Below are positions 51,638 through 63,141 of a DNA stretch of 64,000 nt, one piece after another; position 1 is the stretch's first letter; each line of letters starts with the position of its first letter. Position numbers and translations under genes: made by a program. Origin of the DNA: Dicaeum eximium (taxonomy: Eukaryota; Chordata; Aves; Passeriformes; Dicaeidae); the NCBI GenBank assembly GCA_013396995.1, contig VWZP01001424.1, positions 966,726 through 1,030,725 of the forward strand, read 5' to 3'. The notes under the pieces are model-generated. The model worked only from the letters and a program-made list of their open reading frames with translations, made no database searches and was not told the origin of the DNA.

Positions 51638-54600
51638 AGGCATCTTACCATCTTAACCATTTTGATTCCTGGTCAGACTTGGCCTCTTCTCTTGGCCTAT
51701 TTCAAATTTATCTGAAGTTTATCTAATATTTCTCATATTTTAACTTTCTTAATTTCAGAATTATTGCTATATTTTTTTTACATTCTATGATAATTTATGG
51801 ATAATTTTTATGTCCTGCAAATGAGATTTTCAAAGAAATCTTGACTTTGGAAGCATAATTGTCTTTGTTAATGCCCACAACAGACATTGTTCCAACAGAC
51901 TTCATGTCAACTCGAAAGACTAATTTATTTTAGTAAGTGTGAAAAACAACACCTCAGAAATTCATATGTCTTATTTCTGATACACTTAGTTTCTACTTGG
52001 GTGAGGGGCTTACTGGCCCAGTTCAAAAAAGAAATTTGTGATCAAGAAAACTGCTGATAATATTTTATGAAATGGAAAGTAAAAGAGATGGGAAGGCTTT
52101 GCGGGCCAAAGTATACTCTCTATATTCTTCCATTATATATCATTGATTCTGCTGATGTGGACATTAATTTGTTTGTTTTCCTTATGCAATTCCATTGCAT
52201 TAAACACGTAAAAATCAATTGAGTAAGGTCTTTTTTTTTATTCTAAGCACATTTAAATAGAAACTATGGGAACTCATGCTGTCTGATTCAACTATTTTGT
52301 GTTTTATTCCCCCTGGTCCTAAGCAATTCATATATTATATAAATTACATCTTCTTTTTGACCATTCTTCAACATTTATATTAATATTTTCTGATTTCTCC
52401 ATATTAAATCTGTTGCATGATTTTTTTTCTATTTTTGCAAATCTTCTTAAGAAGTAAAACTTTTTGAAATCTCATTTTGTATAGCATGCTTTGTAGAGCC
52501 CTGTAAGTCTGTTGAAAGGTTGGTTCACTTTAACTTCTGGGAATAAAAAGCCCACACAGATCTGACCATAATTCAGGTACAGTCTTGCAGAATTAAATTA
52601 AATTCCAAACCATTTTTCTGAACCAAATCTTTTATTTCATATACTGGTAAGTTTCAACAGGCTACCCAAAGCCTTTGAAGCTAACCAAAGTATTTTCTTT
52701 TATTTTTTTTCTTTTGAGAGCATTATCTTAAAAGTAGCATCAGCTGTTCAAACTAACAGAGTAGTAAACCAACCATTTTCACTTTTATGGTGTTTGTATC
52801 ACTTGAATTATATCCTTATTATTAGAAAATATGAAACAAACAGGTTAAAAAGTGTGATCTGTTCTGGAAAAATAATGGGGGTCTGAATCCAAGTGGTGAA
52901 AACCCCAAAGGCAGACTTCAAGTTCCCTTTAGAAATTTCCACTTGACTTGAGAGAAGGTTCACCTTGACACAGAAGCACAGTCTACACTGTATGCTGAGA
53001 GACTTAAAGGACATAATTGTGAATGTATTTTATAGAAAGAGAATTATAAATGTTCTGCAAACCTAATTCACAGAACAGGCAAGGACACTTGCCCACTCAC
53101 ATTTATGTAACACTCTTCTATGTCAAGCACTTAAGAACGGTAAATGAAAACAAACAAAAAGTATTTTTAACATGTAATTGATATTTTTAATAAAGATTCA
53201 TTCTAATTTCTTGTGGTTATCTATAAGAGGTGAAATAGAATCGTGATGAGATGTTTGGTTAAGCCTGGGGAGGAAATCTATCTTCATTTGATCTTGCATA
53301 TAGATGGAATACATTACTCTGAAAAAAAAAGGCATCTCACAGCTTGCATATTCTGTAGCCTGACTTCCTATTTTAGTTTTTTATAACTAAAACTCTATTA
53401 TTCTGTTAGCAAAAAATATATTGTGTTCAATAGTAAAACCTGAGGAAAGGAAACAGTAATTTTCTAATATTAGGGAAAACTAAACAGTCTTTAGAAAAGT
53501 TATTCAATATTCCATAAACTCAAGAACATTTTCTCATCTTTATGCAAATTGTACAGTATCTCTATGATTCAGCAAGTGATCTCCTTTGTTGATAAAGTTA
53601 TAGGTCAATTAGGGCTAAGCAACTGTGGCTGCAAGACCATAGCAAAAGTTTTGGCATTTTTATGGCTGTAGGCATTTTTATGTAAAATTACTATTCCTGA
53701 TCTAAAGTCTTAATTTAATAAGATGGAAAATAATAATAAAATGGAAGATCTGTGGCTCATCAAAAGCTATTTTATGTGCTACTGAAAAAGGGCATTTCAC
53801 CAAACTGAACAGAGAAATTTCTTCAAAGTGCGAGCAGAAATTGACTTCAAGGACACCTTTTTTTCTTTTTCCTTTTCTTCTTTTTTTTTCTTTTGTTTTC
53901 ATTTTCAGTTTGCCAAAGGCTGCTGTCATCATTAATATAATTATTTCTAAATCATTTGATCTGTAAAGTTGTACCAGGTAATTTCTATTTCTATGCTCAT
54001 ATTTCATATTTTGGAACATTTGGCACAGCTAATCGGAATGATTGATTAAAATATGGTAGAGGAAGGTAGCTGAAAATAACGCCAGAGTGCTATTATTTTC
54101 TTGAGATGACCTATATCCAGTCTCTAGAGCATAGTTTATAGACACAAGATCAATATTTTATTAGCAATGACTAATAATTCATGATGATGTAATACGTGAT
54201 GAGAGGAAGCCATTTCCTGATATCTGATAGCTGGATATAAATATAGCAGCTTCCTAGAGATAATTATTGGTCTTCTATACTGTTAGGAATACTTTCCAGA
54301 AAAAAAAAATAGATAAAGTAATAGTTTAATTGAACTTCAGTTTATTATGCTCTGCTTGAAACACCTTTTTACCCATTATCTTGAAAAGAATTATACAATG
54401 AGAGAGAATTAAGCAGTGTTTGATTTACAAAGTTATATTAGGTTTATAGTAAGAAATGTGTAGTAATAAAATTTCTATGACTATCTTTAACTGGCTTTTT
54501 TTCTTCAATAGAAGAATCCTTCATGCAAGTCAAGGAAGAGGTATCATACTGGCTGCGTGGGTGTTCACCATGTGGAACTCTGATTCTTACTAGACAGAAC

Positions 54601-55472
54601 CCCAGAGGAGGAAAATCTCCAAGGTTCCTACTGGCATGTTTATACACCTGCAGTGATTTCCCTTCCTGGCTTGTGTTGACAGCTTTAAAGGATTGTTTTC
54701 TCTGGAATGTGTAATTTTTTTAAAGTCTTTTTTACAAGTTTCTAACTCTAGAATTAAGAATGTCAGTCTTAAGGCTTATGATTTAACTATCTGAAAATAA
54801 TTTGCTTATTATTAAGTAGGTCATATGACAAATATGCACATATTTCCCTGCCATCTACAGCTTTGATTACTCTCATTTTTGATACATTAATCTTCTCCCT
54901 ATCTCATTCCACAGCTATTACCTAATAAAGTGAAAAATTAGAAAGGAATACTCCAGAACAGTTAATGGAAAAAAATCAGAAGCGTGGCTAAATTCATGTA
55001 AGCTTACTATTCAAATATTGTGAGTGTGATTACAGTAATACAACTTTATATGATCACAAAATGGATGCCTCGAAATGTGACCCACAGTAAGCTGACTTCC
55101 TTTATAGAAGAGAAAAAAAAAACAAGAAAGGAACTTTTGGGTTATGGTTCATTTAGCTTCGTTTAGATATCTACTTTAGAATAAGAGGAACCGTGCCCTT
55201 GACTCCAATAAGTACATTGACCACATCTTTATGGTCTGTATAGGTAGACAGATTAGGATCTCAAACATAGATTTAGATATCAAAATCCACAGAATGAAAT
55301 TTATATTCTCATTTTTAACTTGAAGGCAAGATGAAAAAAAGGAAATAGTAAAATATATTTCCATCTGACATATTCTATGAAAAGTATTTCACCAAATAAG
55401 AGAACTACATTCCCTTTATATAGACATATTTATATCTATGTGTAGGTATGTATGTACATATGTATGTATGTA

Positions 55473-55514
<42 letters not shown>

Positions 55515-57099
55515 CAATAATGGACATTCAAAAATTTGCAACAATAAATTTAAAGTTATGGGTCTTTCCTTGTTCATTTTCCAATTATACGACCTGATGT
55601 CAATGAAAGAGAACTGCAAAAATGTGATGAGTCAGAAGCAACAGAGAGCTGGCAGATAGAGACACTGAATATGTCTTCAAACTTACTTATCTGTTTTACT
55701 GATGCTGTGTGGTGTTTCTTCCCATCATCAATTAATAACTTGGCAGCCTTTCCCTCAGATGCAAAGGAACTCTGAACACCTGCATGACATCATAAAGGTG
55801 GTATGATATTTATGTGACAACTCAATTATTAAAGTGCTCATCATCATCACAGTGATATGTAATTTTTTCTTATTTTCATGGCTTTTCTTCTGTGAAAAAG
55901 AGTTGAAGTGTAATGTCAGGATAGAGGCATGGGGAAGAAGAATCAGTTTAAGATAAGAGAATAAAGACATATGTGCTTAACTCAGAAACCTCATGTTGAA
56001 GAGCTCAGGTCAAGGGTTAGAAAGAATTTCCTGGTTTTGTGGTAAGAGAGTGTGTGCGATAACTGTCCTAATAGTTACTATAGTAAGCACTATAATAAAA
56101 GAAACAGTATTTTGATTTTAATTTTGCTTTAAAAAATTTTTCTTCATTCCACAAAAGCTCTTTTTTTCTAATTTAAGAAGAAGATATTCACATATTAAAA
56201 AAAAAAAAAAAAAGGGCAGTAAAATGGTATCACCTCATGGCCAGGTTAAGGCAGTATCACCTCATGCATAGACATGAAGGATATTTTATAGAAAACACAC
56301 ATTTCTTCACACATAAAGAAACCACCTTTTGAACAAAGACAAGGTGAAACCTCTAGGCTGAATTCCAGCTGTTTGAGAAATTTATAGAGATCATCATAGA
56401 CACTTCTTCACTCAATGCTTGCTTCCATTTGCAACAGCTTGTTTTCAGTCTAAATCTGAAGGATTAAAGAGGAAGACAGAAAAGAGGGAAACTACAAAAT
56501 GGAGCATTTTACCAATAGTCTCCTAGAATATGGCAGATGTCCTGATATGGCTGCAAGGATGTGTGCAGGATATGCACAGCTCACAAGGGACTGAGAGGGG
56601 ATTTAATATAAAGCTTGTGCTGCAATCATTCAAGAAGATTCTCAGGTTCTGTAAGTGGAGATTCATAGCACCTGTTCTATCCAGCTATCTGACATTACAT
56701 GAACGGTCCTATGTTCTTTAAATAAACATATTTTGAGGCTAAAAAAAGCTCAATCCCCTCTCTGGCAATTCAGTATTAACACAGTTTTTAAGGAAAAAAA
56801 TAAACTAAAATAAATTTCCCACTTCTGAATTTTGGCTCAAATTCTCTAACAGGAAGTGCAGAAGCCTGTCATGCTTCTTATAATGTGTTGGCCAAAGCAA
56901 AAGTTTCCTGTACTACTTTGTAAAGGAACCCAGAGCAAAAATCATGCTATAGAGTTATATCAGTTATGATGATTTTTTTCATATAAAACTCAGATCAGTT
57001 AATGTGTGTTGAGAATTAAAAAAAAAAACTTAGCATGTTTAATTTAGGGATGTCTTAGTCTTACAGTGGCTAAAATATCAATAATTATCCAGTCTTCAA
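51638..57099. other. AT-rich unique DNA, no gene seen
   Basis: No gene is recognised. The frames (for example 53702-54019, minus strand, 105 codons with a Lys-rich run encoded by a pyrimidine tract at 53858-53900) are low-complexity artefacts. A composite TATG/TG/TA repeat lies at 55436-55512 and a 17-A run at 56197-56213. Confidence 0.5.
55436..55512. repeat. Composite (TATG)n(TG)n(TA)n microsatellite
   Basis: TATG units are followed by a short TG run and then about 14 TA units. Overlapping frames on both strands encode only Tyr/Ile/Val/Cys or Thr/His repeats and are not genes. Confidence 0.95.
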
Positions 57100-57720
57100 T
57101 CACTTCCATTAAATGCTCACAGAATAGAGCACTAGGGCAACTTCCATGGGGTGCAGTCTTCCAAGGACAGGCTGCTCCGGCAGGGAAGCAGAGCCCCTCT
57201 CTCCACAGGTCTCCCATGGACTTACAACATCCTCCAGATATCCAGTCACTCAAGCGTCGGCTCCTTCTCCATGGGCTGTGGGTGGATCGCTGTATTCCCA
57301 TGGACCTCCATGGCCTGCAGGGACACAACTGCTTCACCATGGTCTGCACCATGAGCTGCAGAGGAATGTTGGCTCCAGTGCCTGGAGCACCTCCTGTCCC
57401 TCTTTTTCCACTGACCTTAGTACCTGCATGGTTGCTCTTCTGCCACGTTCTCATTCTGCGCTTCTCTAGTCACAATCACAACTGCACAAACACTTTTTGT
57501 TTAGATTCTTCTTAAATGTGTTATCACAGAGGCACTACCACCACTTTTAATTGGCCCAGTCTTTGGAGCCTAATTGACATATCTGTCTTCGGAGCCAGCA
57601 GGGACTGGCTCTGCTGGACACTGAAGAAGCTTCTGGCAGCTTCTCACAGGAGCCACCCCTACAGCACCCCCCTGTACCAGAAACCAGGCCATGCAAACCC
57701 AATACACCAGGATATAAAGT
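57100..57720 (-). mobile_element. GC-rich avian LTR / ERV-derived repeat fragment
   Basis: This segment is GC-rich with repeated CCATGG and CTGCAG-containing units (for example 57230, 57299, 57309 and 57357). It resembles a very common bird repeat found at the ends of endogenous retroviruses. In other copies, as I remember them, the minus strand is the element sense strand. Long overlapping frames on both strands (57044-57454 minus, 57066-57515 plus) come from low stop frequency in GC-rich sequence and should not be read as genes. The last part (57590-57715) includes the CTTCTGGCAGCTTCTCACAG-type segment and ends near an ATACACCAGGATATAAAG join. The family is identified by recollection of its pattern only, and no target duplication is seen. 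The fragment is probably truncated at both ends. Confidence 0.55.
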
Positions 57721-59944
57721 CACCTCCATAAATGAAGGGTATGGAGCAAATATGTTTTGGAACTTGGGTAGTAATGTCATCTTTAATGAAATACAAATGC
57801 TACTGAAAGCACATACTATAATCACAGAATCATCTTCTTACCATTTGGCCTGACACAACTGAAGTATCAAACAAAGTCAAGACAATTCAACAGTAACCAA
57901 ATACCAGTTTATAGCCATCATTCATGAATTGATGTACTTGGAATTTCCAGGTGAAGGATTTTGTGTCCAGGTTTCATTTATGATTATCTTGATGGTTGGA
58001 TAAAACAAGTGGTGTCAATCTCTCTGGAATTTATTCACTTCCATACTTAGATGCATCTTCATATACTAGATGTCTGGAATGAATGAATTTGCCCATTAAT
58101 TTGAAAATTTGTGCTTCTGTCTAGTAATCACAAACCAGAATATTACAAGGAAAAAAGTCAAAAAGAGATGTTAAAAATTGTCTCTTCAATGCAGTTCCTC
58201 TCAACACTCCAGGGAAAGATTATTATTTTAATTTTCTGTGAATAGAGTATAATCTAGAAAGCAATTTTTAGTGAGTCTCTTGGCTCACATTAGACGTAGA
58301 ACAAATGTTATTTTAAACATAATCTGTATCACTTAATTGCAAGTCCCTGTACTGCCAGATATTTAACCTTTTTTACATTTATTAACATTGTTCCTGAGAG
58401 GTCTATACAACCTGCAATTTCTTCATTATTCCATTATCTAAAAGGAAATCAGTAACACAACTTCTGATTATTTCCTTTTAAAAGTTATTAAATATTTTAC
58501 AGAATATAGTGAATTAAATGGGGAAAATTACCTAACAATTCTGATACATTTTGAAAAAGGATATGTTCAAGAAAACGAACATGTAAAGAATTCTGTTTTG
58601 ATAGTATGTCATAATATCACTCACTAAATCGCTCTCTCTTTCTTTCTCTTACTCTCTCTTTTGCTCAGTTGTACTTTATTTTTAATTAATTAGGAAGGAG
58701 AAAATCCTACCAGAGCTTTAATATTAAATTTATTAAAGTATTTGTAATCTGGTAATGTCCTCAGGCAGATTCATCTGTAGGTCCTATTACCTTGTATTTA
58801 AATAATATGTCCTGAAAAATACTGATGCAGGATTTAATTTATGCATATAAAAAACATTCATTGAATCAAAATATACTAATAAATCTCAGCTTTATGAGTG
58901 TGGGACCAAAGATTGTCTTATTGATTTCTACTTAACAGAATCAATCATACCTTCAAGAGGCTCCACAGCATTCCTTTTGGGATGCATAGATGAAATCCAG
59001 GAATCCTGACTGTGAAATTCAACTGCGTATATCAACACCTTTTCTTTAAAGTGATGATACTAAAAATACTGAAAGGACTCTGGACTGCTGACATTACATT
59101 TTATTGAAGGACAAACTACAGTACAATGACTTCTGTTCTGTAGAACAGAAGCTCAGATCATGTTGGTCAGATCAAATAAAAATGAAAACAGTATTAGAAG
59201 TCCTCACTTCTCCCTGTTTCATCTCAGAGGTAGGTCTTTCCTTTCTCCTCACTCTAGCTCTGAGTACAGCAACATTTAATGTCTTGCTGGGTAATGAGTA
59301 ATTCCAAGCAGTGCAATGGAGACCTCTGGAAACTACCTGTGTATCACCTCTGCCTCTTTATAGTGTGTCTCCTTCCGTTCTTGGGAATATGCATTTGTGT
59401 GGAGACTTCTGAGTCCTCCCATTCTGCTTCCTTCCCTCAGGAGAGTCCTGCTGCTCCGCTTGCTCCAAAGAACTGTGTATTGATCCAATGTATGACAGCC
59501 AGCAGTGAGCAAGTATGTGACCTCTCTCCCTCTGGCTGAGCTGCACCTTCCAGCAAAACACAGTGTGTGGCACAAGAGAAAATACAGCAAACAAAAGACA
59601 TGCTAGTTTTCATTCTTAATATGAGACAATTTGTATGCATATCAAAATGTTTCAGAGCCTGCATTGAATTTGTCACCAATGAAAATTGTCTCCTGACAAC
59701 ACTATCTCTCTCTGTTTAAAAAGAACTGATCACTGTACTTGCTTTGGAGCTATTCTTAATACAACATAAAATCTGACAGTAATAATAGGCTATGAAGTTA
59801 GAATAGATTATTATTTTAAAATTGTAATGTGGAAAAATAAATATTCTTAAACTTCACTTTTCAAAAGCCCCAGCTTTTTAAAATGTAAAAAGGTCACTTG
59901 TATTTCCTCAAGAAAATGAAAGCCTGATCAGAGTTTATCACAGA
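57721..59944. other. AT-rich unique DNA with one exon-like patch
   Basis: No gene is recognised. A short pyrimidine run (CTCTCTCTTTCTTTCTCTT) lies at 58630-58655. The patch at 59441-59512 has splice-like borders and is listed separately. Confidence 0.45.
59441..59512 (+). other. Possible 72-nt exon (splice borders, open frame)
   Basis: A strong acceptor-like pyrimidine tract ending in CTTCCCTCAG (59431-59440) precedes 72 bases open in one frame (24 codons, beginning ESPAAPLAPKN). These are followed by CAA|GTATGT, an acceptable donor at 59513. Length is a multiple of three. I do not recognise the peptide and can see no partner exons, so this may be coincidence. Confidence 0.15.
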
Positions 59945-60370
59945 ATTTTCTGTGTCAAGGCCCTGGAGGCACCACCAGGACTGGCCTCCCCTCCACAACT
60001 CCCTGCATCTCACTCCACCCTGCCCAAAGCCCAGGACCCCATGTCATGCCCCAGAAACATCAGCCCCTGCCCCAGCAGTGCCACAGCAGGACTGGTCTCC
60101 AGCTTCCCTCAGCCCTGTCCCACCCAGCTGAGCCAGGCACTCCTGCAGGTGCACATCCCAGTCCAACCTTCACCCACCCCCTGGGATGTGCCAAGTGCCC
60201 AGAGCTGGGACTGCCCCATTGCCTCACAGTTATCCTGCTGCTGGGCAGGGCTTGGACCCTAGCTGATGGTTCTGGGACAGACCCTGGTGGATGGGTCCTG
60301 CCCTGATAGGGCTACGCTTTGTCCCAAAACCTGTGAAGTTTCAGCACCAGGGAGCCAGTGGCCCTTATAT
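59945..60370. repeat. GC-rich block of unknown origin
   Basis: About 420 bp of C-rich, CCCAG- and CAGCAC-containing sequence lies abruptly inside AT-rich DNA, just upstream of the split CR1. Two overlapping plus-strand frames (60041-60262 and 60046-60306) run through it in different phases, as expected for stop-poor GC-rich sequence. Its sharp edges suggest an inserted repeat, but I cannot assign a family. Confidence 0.4.
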
Positions 60371-60453
60371 TGCCTTGACACTGGTAATGTAGTTGGGACA
60401 CCATCCAGAAGACACAAAAGAAATTATAGCTTCTTTTGAGCCAAACAAATAAC

Positions 60454-60637
60454 TATAGAATCATATAATTATTTAGGTCGAAGAACACCTCTAAGATTGT
60501 CAGTTCCAACCTTTAACCCAGCACCACCATGTTCACCACTAAGCCACGTCCCTGAGTGCCACACTCACACATTTTCTGAGCTCTTCCAGGTATGATGACT
60601 CCACCACTTTCCTGAAAAACATGTGCCAATGTTTGAC
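60454..60637 (-). mobile_element. CR1 LINE, 3' part (first half, split by an LTR)
   Basis: This is the minus-strand CR1 3' end. The tail reads TATAGAATCATATAATTATT on the plus strand (start 60454). It is followed by the CR1 3' region in reverse, including CCACCACTTTCC and the CCAATGTTTGAC segment that ends at 60637. The CR1 sequence breaks off there, exactly at the border of an LTR, and resumes at 61073. Confidence 0.88.
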
Positions 60638-61072
60638 TGTTGTAATAAGTCAGTCAAGACTCCATTTTTCTTCATGCAGGAAAAGTCCATTCTTTATTCA
60701 TACAGCTCATTTTATACAGTTTTTACAGACCCCGTGTGCAACTTTAATTGGTTAATAGCCTTCTTGCCAATTATTCTATTGGTCAGTAAAAGATATTTCA
60801 CTAGTCCACCAAATCTCTCTATTCTTGAATTGTTTACATATTTTCTTCACTGATTCTCATGAGACCGATTTAATGTTTATGTAGGTGCTAGTTGTTTTTC
60901 TCCCCAAAAATAGGTTGTTGTGTTAATGAATCTTTCATACCAAGATTGTTTTCACACGGGAACTTGCAAACTACTTAGCTGCGCTTAGAAGTGGCAGACC
61001 AGCTATTAATTTAGCAGAGCAAGCCTAATTTTATGAGGCCATTTTTTATAATTTCTCTACCTGTCTGCGACA
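60638..61072 (-). mobile_element. Solo LTR of an endogenous retrovirus (435 bp)
   Basis: The element has TG...CA ends: on the minus strand it starts TGTCGCAGACA (61072) and finishes ATTACAACA (60638). It is flanked by a 6-bp target duplication, TTTGAC at 60632-60637 and CTTGAC at 61073-61078, with one mismatch. On the minus strand it has two CCAAT boxes (plus 60778-60782 and 60747-60751), a TATA box (TATAAAAT, plus 60709-60716) and an AATAAA signal only about 10 bases further on (plus 60693-60698). That compact order suggests a very short R region. A 6-bp duplication fits a betaretrovirus-like (ERVK) class. The 60623-60853 plus-strand frame is incidental. No internal viral sequence remains, as expected after recombination between two LTRs. 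Confidence 0.88.
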
Positions 61073-61110
61073 CTTGACATAATTTCTTTTTGTAAAGAAA
61101 TTTTTCCTAA
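61073..61110 (-). mobile_element. CR1 LINE, second half after LTR insertion
   Basis: After the right target-duplication copy the CR1 text resumes in the expected register (TTTTTGTAAAGAAATTTTTC and CTAATAT, 61087-61112). This shows that one CR1 copy was interrupted by the LTR. The CR1 match fades after about 61110-61120. Confidence 0.75.
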
Positions 61111-61937
61111 TATGCAAGGTTCCATAACCAATTATGCTTCTCTTCTTCAAGTAGTGTAAATAAATACATTTGATACGTGCTTATCTTTACCTGGATATGT
61201 AAATTTATAAGCTAAACATGCCTGTAATGATAATGACCCTAATTTAAAGTTCAAGGGAAGGCATAAGAACTGCCAGTAGAGAAATTTATGAGGAAATGAG
61301 AATAACCAGCCACTCTTTAGGTTAAGACTATATTTTTCACTTAGATTCTGAATTTGGCAATACTTTCTCAACTTCAGAATTAAATGTGTCTAAAAATAGA
61401 ATAACATAAAAAATGAAATTAGAGCAATAAAAAGCAGTAAAATTTTAAATTTGTTCTTCTATGAGGAGAGAACTTATAAGTAGCACTTATAAACTACAAT
61501 ATTATTATTTATCACTAGTATTTGGAGAATATATGAGATAATCAAACCATACATTTCAAAATTTTAATGGAATTGAAACACCATCTAGATGTTTGTGCAG
61601 TAGATACTAAACTCATTTAATCAAGTTTCTGGCCAGTATTTCTAAAAGCACTGCTATATAACACAGATTTTGAAAACATATTTATGAGAGTACAACTATC
61701 GTCACAAGCATTTGGTGTACTAGACATTCAATAGTCTGCAGTGAACAGGGTTTGGTACTCCTCAGAAATTCCTATTGACTGTTGGAGAAAAAAAAACTTA
61801 TTTTTTGCACCAGATCAGAATTGCTGTGACTGCACAACTCATTCTGGTGCAATATAAACCTAGCTTTTATAGAGCTATCATCTTCAGAATGATACTTTTC
61901 TATGACAAATAAAACTTTCCCCAAAAATTCATTATGA
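61111..61937. other. AT-rich unique DNA, no gene seen
   Basis: I find no recognisable gene, repeat or RNA. Confidence 0.5.
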
Positions 61938-62447
61938 TAATACAGACCTGTTGGAGCAAGTTCAAAGGAGGGCCACCAAGTTCATTAGAGGGATGGAATA
62001 CCTTCTATATGGAGAGAATTGGGAGAATTGGGTTTGCTCAGCCTGGAAAAGAGAATACTGAAGAGTGGCCTAATTGCAGCCTTCCAGTACCTGAAGGGAG
62101 CCTACAAGAAAGATGGAGAGCCACTATTTACAAGGGCATGTAGTGACACAAGAGGGGAAATGGCTTAATTCTACTAAAAGAGAGTGGATTTAGGTTATAC
62201 ATCAGGAAAAAAATATTCTTTACTGTGAAAAAATATTCTTTACTGAAGGTGGTGAGACACCGGAACAGGTGGCCCAGAGAAGTTGTGGATGGCCCATCCT
62301 TGGAAGACTTTAAGGCCAGGATGGATGGAGCTCTGAGCAGTCCGGTCTAGTGACAGATGTCCTTATCCACAGCAGGGAGGGGGGTTGAAACCAGGTGATC
62401 TTTAAGGTCCCTTTCAACCCAAACCATTCTATGATACTGTGATAACA
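61938..62447 (+). mobile_element. CR1 LINE 3' end
   Basis: This is a 5'-truncated CR1 copy in plus orientation. Recognisable ORF2 parts are 'LLEQVQRRATK' with changes (about 61948-61980), the 'GLLSLEKRI' equivalent (about 62030-62055), 'LQPSST*REPTRKMES'/'AFQYLKGAYKKDGE' in the other phase (about 62070-62120) and a C-terminal HRNRWPREVVDG-like segment. The 3' UTR ends in CATTCTATGATACTGTGA (62426-62443). A 20-bp unit is tandemly duplicated at 62206-62245. Frames are broken, so it is inactive. Confidence 0.93.
62206..62245 (+). repeat. About 20-bp tandem duplication in CR1 ORF2 end
   Basis: AAAAAATATTCTTTACTG occurs twice in a row where CR1 normally has one copy, before GAAGGTGGTGAGACACC. This disrupts the C-terminal frame. 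Confidence 0.9.
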
Positions 62448-63141
62448 TTTTTTAAAGCTCCAGAGTTCCAGTAATCCCTTGAGGAATGTTCAACCATTAT
62501 AATCTTTCCCCTTACAAACACAAGTAAGTAAGTTACCATTTGCATCCTTTAGCTATTTAAAGCAGCTATACAAAGAAGAATACAGTCTGCTGTAAACATT
62601 CCAGACAACCAAGTATGATCAATAATTGGATTTTGCTACTGACTTGAAAACAAAGAGGTACTTGTGACCATTGTAATCCCTTAACATTCATAAATATATT
62701 TCATGCATATGAGGCTGATGTCTCCCACTGTGTTCTGTAGCCTTACTGCAATGTGACTATTTGGGGTTTTTTTGTTACAAGATATCTTTTTTGAAAAGGA
62801 TTACATTTTATGCAAGCACACTTATGCACTTATGTCTGGATTACTATAGTGAAAATATACCTTTTTTTTCCCCTTTTCTGGATAATATATTTGCAGTTAA
62901 ATAACATAAATAAGTGGAGCTGGTCCTAAGTAGAAAAAGACATGTAATTTCCATCCTGGTTCTAACATCTCTTTTAGAAAAGTGAAAAGCTCAAAATGTC
63001 CTAACGTTTCTGTTAGGAGCTATTCACCATATAGCATTTCTGATTAATCATCAGCCACACAGAAAATTAGTTAAGGTGGTTGGGTCAAGAAATGTGAAAC
63101 TAGAGGCTTAAATGGGAGATATTACCTGACTGTGCTTTTCG
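62448..63141. other. AT-rich unique DNA, no gene seen
   Basis: This is a spacer between two CR1 fragments. No gene or repeat was recognised. Confidence 0.55.

Noticed and set aside
55416..55659. Tyr/Val/Ile-repeat frames on both strands
   Set aside because: They are direct translations of the (TATG)n(TA)n microsatellite.
57066..57515. 149-codon plus-strand frame (and 136-codon minus-strand frame) as genes
   Set aside because: They overlap each other in a GC-rich segment that looks like a common bird LTR-type repeat. Stops are rare there on both strands.
59333..59679. Three overlapping minus-strand frames (78-85 codons)
   Set aside because: They overlap in different phases in moderately GC-rich DNA, with no recognisable domain or gene signals.
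60041..60306. Two Pro/Ser-rich plus-strand frames as a gene
   Set aside because: Two phases are open at once in a C-rich block, so stop scarcity is the simplest cause.
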